Positions 4,233-8,771 of a stretch of 8,771 bases of DNA are shown here, in pieces; positions within the stretch are counted from its first letter, which is position 1; every line of letters starts with the position of its first letter. This DNA is from Anaerolineae bacterium (lineage in GTDB: Bacteria; Chloroflexota; Anaerolineae; 4572-78; J111), in the NCBI GenBank assembly GCA_020433835.1, contig JAGRBY010000290.1, positions 1 through 8,771 of the forward strand. Reading direction: 5' to 3'. The translations under genes were made by a program, and so were the position numbers. The notes beneath the pieces were generated by a model. The model was not told where the DNA came from and made no database searches. It saw only the letters and a program-made list of their open reading frames with translations.

Positions 4233-6437
4233 ATGCAGCAACGAACGATAACCCTGTTTGGCCTCATTCTGGCTGGCTTTGCCCTCCGTATTTATTATCT
4301 GACCACGACCCATCCGTTTTTTGACGAATACACCACCGTTTTGGCTGCACGGCAAATCATCGAGACCGGCTGGCCCGTTTTACCGTCCGGTCTGTTTTAC
4401 GAACATGGTCTGCTGGCCACGTATGTCATAGCGCCCTTTACGGCGTTGTTCAGCCATCAACCCCTGGCGAGCTGGCAGCCGGCCCATTGGGGCCTGATGC
4501 TTTCGCGCTGGCCGAGCGTTTTGATCAGCACATTAACCATTCCTTTCATTTACTTTGTAGGTCAAAAAACAGATATGGCCAACCCACTTGCCAAAAACGC
4601 GGCACTGCTGGCCGCCGGTCTGTTTGCTTTTAGCCCGGAAGGCATGGTCTGGGGTGGCCGAGCGCGTATGTACGCGTTGGCTACGCTTCTGGTTTTGGTA
4701 ACGGTTTACCTCGCTTACCGAGGAACAATCTATCCCTATCGCGCGGCTTTTCGTTGGGGGGCGCTGCTGGCTCTGTTGGCCGCCTTGCTCACTCAATTGG
4801 GCGCACTCATGCTCATCCCGCCCTTAATTATCGCGATGCTTGTAAATAGTTTCAGCCACAACCGTCCCCGTCAGACCACAACCCGGCTCTGGTTTCTGCA
4901 AAAGACAGTACTGCTCGAAGGTCTGGCCTTGGCGGCTATCGTTGCCCTCGCCGTTTTCGTCAAGCGACTGGGCCGGCCCATTGGTTTTGATTCCCTCGCT
5001 ACCGGCGAGAGCCACAGCCTCTTACCCGAACTCATCAATACCATTCGGTACCAAACCGCCGTTTCCTTCACCCTGGATGAAACCATCAAGTTCCTCTCCC
5101 GCCAATTCGGCGTACCGCATCATCTGTGGCTAACGCTCGCCACCATTACCGGCGCTGGCCTCGGTCTAATCCTGCTCGCAATTATTACCTACCACCGTTC
5201 TACCATACCAGCATCCTCCCTACAATCGGCTCGTCGGTCAGCTAACCAAAACCCAGTCTCCAATCCCCCAATCTCCCAATCTCCCAATCCTGCGGCTTCG
5301 CTCAGGACCGGTCTCCATTCTCCATTCTCTATTCTCTATTCTCCATTCTTCACCCCCCTTAACCTCTTTCTCTGGCTCACCTTCGGTCTCATCATTCTGG
5401 AAATGGTTACGCTGCTCGACCCCTTTCGCCGCAATCCCCGTTATCTGGTGATGATGCTGCCGCTATTCTATCTTATCGCCGCCTATGCGCTCTTTAACGG
5501 CGTTATAATTGTTCAACAAACTATCGCTCACGCTCAACGTCCGGCATTCGCGTTCTACAGCGCCATTGCCCTGCTCATTCTCTTTACGAGCCTCAACCTG
5601 GGCGATCTCCGGCTCGCGCTCATTACCCCTGAACCGGCTTATGAGGATGCCTTCGCCAAAATCTATGCCGATTGGCAGCCCGGCGATACCTTGCTCACGA
5701 TGAACACGCCGGCGGCGGGGCTGTACTTGGGCCAGGTCGATGGCTTTACCATCCAAAATGATGCCCAACAATTCCTGCTCAATGCCGATACCCAACCGGT
5801 CGACCGCTGGCTGGGCGCACCGTGGATCGGGAGCGCAGCGGCGTTCAATACCGCACTCAACAACAGCCCGCGCACCTGGTTTGTAACCGACACCATCCGC
5901 CAGCCGGTCTACTTTCGTGGCGATTGGCAGGCCATTCTTAGCACCCAGATGGAGCAAGTTTGGGCCGGCGATAACGCCCTACTCTACCGCACCCGGCCCG
6001 ACCGCACGCCGCTGCCAACCCAACCCGACACCATGGTCAACGCCAACTTCGATCACACCATCACCCTAACCGGCTACGCGCTAACCGCGCCTCCCGCCGC
6101 AGACACCCCGTCTCAACTCAATCTGGTACTCTTCTGGCAGCCACTCAACACCATCGCCACCGATTACACCACCTTCCTTCATCTGCGCACGGCCAAGGGC
6201 GATACCGTTGCCCAGCGCGACAGCCAGCCTTTAGCCGGTGCCTACCCCACCAGCCAGTGGCAACCCGGCGAAACCATCATCGATCCGCTTACGCTACCTC
6301 TGCCCAACGATCTCCCGGCCGGCACCTACCAGCTCTACACCGGCCTTTACCGGCTCGATACCCTGGCCCGGCTGCCGGTTACTGATGACGTCTCCGGCGA
6401 GAATGCTATTTCATTAGGAGAGATTCGGCTGCCATGA
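4233..6437 (+). CDS. GT39-like (ArnT/PMT type) membrane glycosyltransferase with C-terminal beta-sandwich domain
   Basis: A 734-residue polytopic GT-C enzyme, expected to move a sugar from a polyprenyl-phosphate donor to an acceptor on the outer face of the membrane. The first helix (~5-24) is followed by HPFFDEY, giving the acidic pair D31-E32 typical of the family. GRARMYAL (~142-149) matches the conserved RMYAL loop, and NPRYLVMMLP (~401-410) the late conserved segment. Helices end near residue 455. A soluble extracytoplasmic part follows, then a beta-rich domain (~600-734) with GYAL, LVLFWQPL, YPTSQWQPGE and PAGTYQLYTGLY, which recurs in the next gene. Residues ~325-372 are a low-complexity loop encoded by 8-bp and 7-bp tandem repeats. 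The start lies 6 nt after the GT4 stop with a weak AGGG; the stop overlaps the next start as ATGA. The sugar and acceptor are unknown. Confidence 0.9.
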   Translation: MQQRTITLFGLILAGFALRIYYLTTTHPFFDEYTTVLAARQIIETGWPVLPSGLFYEHGLLATYVIAPFTALFSHQPLASWQPAHWGLMLSRWPSVLISTLTIPFIYFVGQKTDMANPLAKNAALLAAGLFAFSPEGMVWGGRARMYALATLLVLVTVYLAYRGTIYPYRAAFRWGALLALLAALLTQLGALMLIPPLIIAMLVNSFSHNRPRQTTTRLWFLQKTVLLEGLALAAIVALAVFVKRLGRPIGFDSLATGESHSLLPELINTIRYQTAVSFTLDETIKFLSRQFGVPHHLWLTLATITGAGLGLILLAIITYHRSTIPASSLQSARRSANQNPVSNPPISQSPNPAASLRTGLHSPFSILYSPFFTPLNLFLWLTFGLIILEMVTLLDPFRRNPRYLVMMLPLFYLIAAYALFNGVIIVQQTIAHAQRPAFAFYSAIALLILFTSLNLGDLRLALITPEPAYEDAFAKIYADWQPGDTLLTMNTPAAGLYLGQVDGFTIQNDAQQFLLNADTQPVDRWLGAPWIGSAAAFNTALNNSPRTWFVTDTIRQPVYFRGDWQAILSTQMEQVWAGDNALLYRTRPDRTPLPTQPDTMVNANFDHTITLTGYALTAPPAADTPSQLNLVLFWQPLNTIATDYTTFLHLRTAKGDTVAQRDSQPLAGAYPTSQWQPGETIIDPLTLPLPNDLPAGTYQLYTGLYRLDTLARLPVTDDVSGENAISLGEIRLP
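5261..5290 (+). repeat. Octamer tandem repeat AATCTCCC inside a GT-C gene
   Basis: AATCTCCC occurs at 5270-5277 and 5278-5285, preceded by a degenerate copy (CAATCCCCC, 5261-5269) and followed by AATCC. It encodes the loop SNPPISQSPNP in frame between two membrane helices. The sequence type is more usual for intergenic DNA. Confidence 0.8.
5291..5308. repeat. Possible dispersed-repeat fragment inside a GT-C gene
   Basis: TGCGGCTTCGCTCAGGAC sits between two tandem-repeat blocks and encodes AASLR in the loop. I recall near-identical strings (on the other strand GTCCTGAGCGAAGCC) as common short dispersed repeats in Chloroflexota and other genomes. The statement rests on memory and needs a genome-wide count. 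Confidence 0.45.
5314..5348 (+). repeat. Heptamer tandem repeat TC(C/T)ATTC, five copies
   Basis: Five contiguous units: TCCATTC, TCCATTC, TCTATTC, TCTATTC, TCCATTC. Read in frame, the 21-bp superperiod gives a 7-residue periodic peptide, HSPFSIL then YSPFFT, directly before the helix starting near residue 375. Loss or gain of one unit would shift the frame. Confidence 0.9.
6416..6421 (+). promoter_or_regulatory. Shine-Dalgarno AGGAGA within the preceding gene
   Basis: AGGAGA lies 12 nt before the ATG at 6434, inside the last codons of the upstream gene. The spacing is slightly long. Together with the ATGA stop-start overlap at 6434-6437 it supports coupled translation from that ATG. Confidence 0.6.
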
Positions 6438-8701
6438 ACCTGAATCCTAAGCTGAGACCACGGCTGATCGCAGCCGTTTTATTCCTTATCGCGCTCCTGC
6501 CCCGTATTGTCGGCTTACGCCGCTTTCTCACCAGCGACGAAAACACCAACATCTTTTTCGCCGGCAGCAACGTCATCGCCGCCTTCTTACAGGGCGATCT
6601 GCGTGGCACCTACTGGCACTTTTACCCCGGCGTAACGATGAGCTGGCTCGATGCCATCGGCATGACGGTGCAGTATGGGCTTGACTCGCTGCGCAGCACA
6701 ACGCCGCCCTTTACCGACTACATCTATGGCGACATCCTGGGACTGCTGGTCGCTAATCGACTGCCCTACGCCATTTTGACCGCGCTGGCAGTTTCGGCTC
6801 TCTACTGGCTGGCCCGGCAAGTGATGCCCAACGGTCTGGCCCTCCTGGGCGCACTCTTTCTGGCCTTCGATCCCTTCTACCTGGCCCACTCTCGCGTGGC
6901 CCATGGCGATGCCCCTGTTGCTGTTTTTATGAGCCTGTCGGCTTTAACCTTTTACATATATGTCCAACGGCGTCGAAATACCACACCTGCCGCGAATGTA
7001 GAGCCACTAACGGCTCTATTTTTTCGGCCAGCCCTAAAATATCTGGTTGCTTCCGCTGTTCTCGGCGGCCTGGCTGCGCTAACCAAAGCGCCCGGCCAAT
7101 TCATGGCGCTGTTTGTTATCGGCGCTTCTCTCATCTTCGCGCTGCTCGAACTCAGCCGGGCACGCTACAACGCCTCGCGTTCCACGTCCTACGTCCTACG
7201 CATTCTTCTGCACGGGCTTATCGTTATCGGCATTTGGGGGATTATCTCGCTGTTTGTCTTTGTTGTGCTGTGGCCTTCGATGTGGGTCGATCCACTTGGC
7301 ACTTTTCGCCAGATGCTGGACGAAACTTTCGGCAAAGTCAACGAAGGCCATCTCGTCTACTTCTTTGGCCGGCCCATGCTTAATCCCGGCCCCTGGTTTT
7401 ATCCCTACGTCATTCCGTTTCGTATGACGCCTGTGGCTTTGATAGGCTGCTTGCTGTCCTTATTTATCTTGGCCAGGCAAGCTAAGGCCAAGGTTGAGGC
7501 CAAGACGTCGGACGGCCGACCGTCTACCCAACTTCTCACTACCCTAACGTTTTTGTGGATATTTGTTATAAGTCTGCTCATCTTCGGCAACCTCAGCCCC
7601 AAGAAGCAGGATCGCTATCTGCTGCCCCTCTTTCCCTTTCTCGATCTCCTCGCCGCCATCGGTTGGGGCGGAATGCTGCTGCTGTTTGATGGGTGGCTTT
7701 TTGGAAAGAAGGCTAAGGCTAAGGCTGAGGCAAAGATAGAGACAAACCCTACCCTTATCCAACCAATCAACCAACTACCAAACCAACCAACCAACCACCA
7801 AACCCACCAACCATTCAATTACCAATTACCAATTACCAATCTCCAATCTCCAATCTCCAATCTCCTCCTCACGCTCCTCCTCATCCTCTACCTGCTCCCC
7901 ACCTTCACCTACTATCCCTACTACCTCACCTACTTCAACCCGCTCATGGGCGGGCCAACAACCGCAGCCCACACAACGCTCATGGGTTGGGGTGAAGGCA
8001 TGGAGCAAGTGGCCGATTACCTCAACACCAAACCCAACGCCGCCAACCTGTACGTGGCCTCGACGCCGTCGCAGACGTTGCTGCCCTACTTTGTCGGTAC
8101 CGGCGAGAATTTCTACACCAACGATATCGCCTTGCGGGCCGATGTTGTGGTACTCTATCTGGCCCAGATGCAGCGCATGGCCCCCAGCCCCGACATTGTC
8201 GACTACTTCCAGGCCCAAACACCAGAGCATGTGGTTACCATTAAAGGCGTACCGTACGCCAAAATCTACCCCGGCCCCAAGCTCATTCTCACCGATATCC
8301 CCGCCGAGGCCACACCCATCAACATCGGTTTGGGCGATACAATGCGCTTGGCCGGCTATGCCCTTGCCTCATCATCAGCAACCGGCCTTGTCTCCAGCCA
8401 AGAAAACCAGGCGAACACCCTTACCCTCTACTGGCACGCCCTCGCTCCCATCACCACCGATTACACCATCTCCGTGCGCGGCCAAACCGACGAGGGCACA
8501 CGCATTGTCCAGCATGATCAATGGCCCGTCGACGGCCTCCTGCCGACCAGCCAATGGCGGCAGGGCGACTATGTCACCGACCGCCACACCCTTTTCCTGC
8601 CCCCCGACGCCCCACCCATCAGCCAGTTTGAAATTGTCGTCTACGACGCCGCCACCGACCAAACCCTTGGCCCGCCCATCACCATCCCAAACCAACCATG
8701 A
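6434..8701 (+). CDS. GT39-like membrane glycosyltransferase with repeat-filled loops and C-terminal beta-sandwich domain
   Basis: A 755-residue GT-C membrane protein, predicted to use a polyprenyl-phosphate sugar at the outer membrane face. TM1 (~9-28) is followed by TSDEN with D35-E36, the expected acidic pair, then YWHFYPGVTMSWL (~60-72), equivalent to the conserved His/Pro loop. PSMWVDPLGT (~281-290), GHLVYFFGRP (~305-314), KQDRYLLPLFPFLD (~391-404) and YYPYYLTYFNPLMGG (~493-507) are family-style segments. The last helix is near 478-498, followed by GWGEGMEQVADYLN and a beta-rich domain (~625-755) with TLTLYWHAL and LPTSQWRQGD, homologous to the tail of the upstream neighbour. Four hydrophilic loops look like inserted non-coding DNA: residues ~182-198, ~246-256, ~348-366 and ~422-478. 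The ATG overlaps the preceding stop. Substrate unknown; the acidic pair and conserved loops suggest an active enzyme. Confidence 0.9.
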   Translation: MNLNPKLRPRLIAAVLFLIALLPRIVGLRRFLTSDENTNIFFAGSNVIAAFLQGDLRGTYWHFYPGVTMSWLDAIGMTVQYGLDSLRSTTPPFTDYIYGDILGLLVANRLPYAILTALAVSALYWLARQVMPNGLALLGALFLAFDPFYLAHSRVAHGDAPVAVFMSLSALTFYIYVQRRRNTTPAANVEPLTALFFRPALKYLVASAVLGGLAALTKAPGQFMALFVIGASLIFALLELSRARYNASRSTSYVLRILLHGLIVIGIWGIISLFVFVVLWPSMWVDPLGTFRQMLDETFGKVNEGHLVYFFGRPMLNPGPWFYPYVIPFRMTPVALIGCLLSLFILARQAKAKVEAKTSDGRPSTQLLTTLTFLWIFVISLLIFGNLSPKKQDRYLLPLFPFLDLLAAIGWGGMLLLFDGWLFGKKAKAKAEAKIETNPTLIQPINQLPNQPTNHQTHQPFNYQLPITNLQSPISNLLLTLLLILYLLPTFTYYPYYLTYFNPLMGGPTTAAHTTLMGWGEGMEQVADYLNTKPNAANLYVASTPSQTLLPYFVGTGENFYTNDIALRADVVVLYLAQMQRMAPSPDIVDYFQAQTPEHVVTIKGVPYAKIYPGPKLILTDIPAEATPINIGLGDTMRLAGYALASSSATGLVSSQENQANTLTLYWHALAPITTDYTISVRGQTDEGTRIVQHDQWPVDGLLPTSQWRQGDYVTDRHTLFLPPDAPPISQFEIVVYDAATDQTLGPPITIPNQP
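6999..7024 (+). terminator. Terminator-like hairpin with T6 inside a coding region
   Basis: TAGAGCC (6999-7005) pairs perfectly with GGCTCTA (7012-7018) around the loop ACTAAC, followed directly by TTTTTT (7019-7024). This has the layout of an intrinsic terminator with a short stem. It is in frame and encodes VEPLTALFF in a loop between membrane helices. It could lower transcription of the rest of the gene, or be a captured intergenic element with no function. Confidence 0.6.
7184..7200 (+). repeat. Heptamer repeat ACGTCCT, 2.4 copies
   Basis: ACGTCCT, ACGTCCT, ACG in tandem, encoding part of RSTSYVLR in a loop before a membrane helix. Its GTCCTACG (7193-7200) is also in the arms of the palindrome at 1771-1804. 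Confidence 0.65.
7481..7505 (+). repeat. 25-bp direct repeat, copy 1 (Lys/Ala/Glu-coding)
   Basis: Starts GCTAAGGC and matches 7712-7736 at 22 of 25 positions, with differences at positions 9, 14 and 21. It encodes AKAKVEAK right after a membrane helix. The coding frame is the same in both copies, so the peptide is conserved. Confidence 0.85.
7712..7736 (+). repeat. 25-bp direct repeat, copy 2 (Lys/Ala/Glu-coding)
   Basis: Second copy, 231 bp after the first, encoding AKAKAEAK after a later membrane helix. It is internally repetitive (GGCTAA units of 6 bp) and is followed by the AACC tract, so it marks the left edge of a ~150-bp low-complexity block. Confidence 0.85.
7759..7813 (+). repeat. 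AACC-type tetranucleotide tract inside a GT-C gene
   Basis: Nearly only A and C, with four perfect tandem AACC units at 7781-7796 and degenerate units around them. It encodes a Pro/Asn/Gln/Thr-rich loop (residues ~442-460). It is the same kind of tract as the leader at 1934-1991. Confidence 0.85.
7816..7864 (+). repeat. Heptamer tandem repeat: CAATTAC x3 then CAATCTC x4
   Basis: Seven contiguous 7-bp units with no interruption: CAATTAC at 7816-7836 and CAATCTC at 7837-7864. In frame they encode a 7-residue periodic peptide, NYQLPIT, NLQSPIS, then NLL, leading directly into the last membrane helix. The unit length is not a multiple of three. Confidence 0.92.
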
Positions 8702-8771
8702 CCAATCAACCATCATCCTCCCAACAACCTGCGATCAATCGACCAACCATCTCCCGTCTCCAGTCTCTAAT
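8698..8771 (+). CDS. Possible start of a further gene, cut by the window end
   Basis: An ATG at 8698-8700 overlaps the preceding TGA as ATGA, the same junction as at 6434-6437, and opens a frame with no stop to the window edge. The visible peptide starts MTNQPSSSQQPAINRPTISR, low in complexity and Gln/Ser/Pro-rich, with no recognisable domain. No Shine-Dalgarno is present and the DNA is of the CCAATC/AACC repeat type, so it may instead be intergenic repeat sequence. Translational coupling in this cluster makes a real gene plausible. Confidence 0.3.
   Translation, partial: MTNQPSSSQQPAINRPTISRLQSL

Noticed and set aside
5463..5957. 164-codon open frame on the minus strand.
   Set aside because: Fully opposite a GT-C gene with conserved motifs; no recognisable domain, and its length is expected from composition.
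7511..7524. GACGG/CCGTC inverted repeat inside a loop-coding segment.
   Set aside because: Only 5-bp arms, and no T-run; likely by chance in GC-rich sequence.
7826..8230. 134-codon minus-strand open frame.
   Set aside because: Its sequence is the reverse of the heptamer repeats and the conserved GWGEG region of the + strand gene; low complexity and no family signal.
7740..8771. A second + strand frame (one base off the glycosyltransferase frame) is open from 7740 to the window end, over 1 kb.
   Set aside because: It has no plausible start and reads as a Pro/Ser/Thr/Arg-rich shadow caused by the C-rich composition. The annotated frame has clear membrane helices and family motifs. It does mean that loss of one heptamer would give a long altered tail and not early truncation.

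Overview
The window reads as a chromosomal segment of an uncultured Chloroflexota bacterium, most likely of the Anaerolineae/Ardenticatenia type. This is inferred from protein style: GT39-type membrane glycosyltransferases carrying a C-terminal extracytoplasmic beta-sandwich domain, a leaderless-looking promoter, and many short heptamer and tetramer repeats. No rRNA, tRNA, CRISPR array, transposase or phage gene is visible. All genes lie on the + strand.

Region 1 (1-1766) is the end of a sulfur- or nitrogen-assimilation operon. It holds the C-terminal part of a siroheme/4Fe-4S nitrite/sulfite reductase with an extra helical C-terminal domain. Twelve bases later, behind a good Shine-Dalgarno, comes a conserved protein of unknown function that probably accompanies the reductase. 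A perfect 34-bp palindrome ends this unit.

Region 2 (1767-2822) contains one DUF4202 gene (1997-2584) flanked by two structured intergenic regions. The upstream one has a nested inverted repeat overlapping a -10-like box, then a 58-nt leader tract made almost only of A and C, with no Shine-Dalgarno. The downstream one has a 10-bp tandem repeat, a TATAAT box, and a two-tier hairpin whose inner stem is followed by a T-run (terminator).

Region 3 (2823-8771) is a surface-glycan or glycolipid glycosylation cluster. It has a GT4-type glycosyltransferase with an unusual two-helix membrane insertion, then two large GT-C (GT39-like) polyprenyl-phosphate-sugar-dependent transferases, probably translated together (6-nt gap, then an ATGA overlap). 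A further start overlaps the last stop codon and runs off the window. The GT4 enzyme probably builds a glycan or glycolipid on the cytoplasmic side, and the GT-C enzymes transfer sugars on the outer face of the membrane.

The most unusual signal is that both GT-C genes contain stretches that look like intergenic DNA, placed in frame in loops between membrane helices. These include 7-bp, 8-bp and 4-bp tandem repeats, a terminator-like hairpin with a T6 run, and a duplicated 25-bp Lys/Ala/Glu-coding repeat. The 7-, 8- and 4-bp units are not multiples of three, so copy-number change would shift the frame. That makes phase variation of these glycosyltransferases a testable idea, though passive tolerance of repeat insertions in loops is equally possible.
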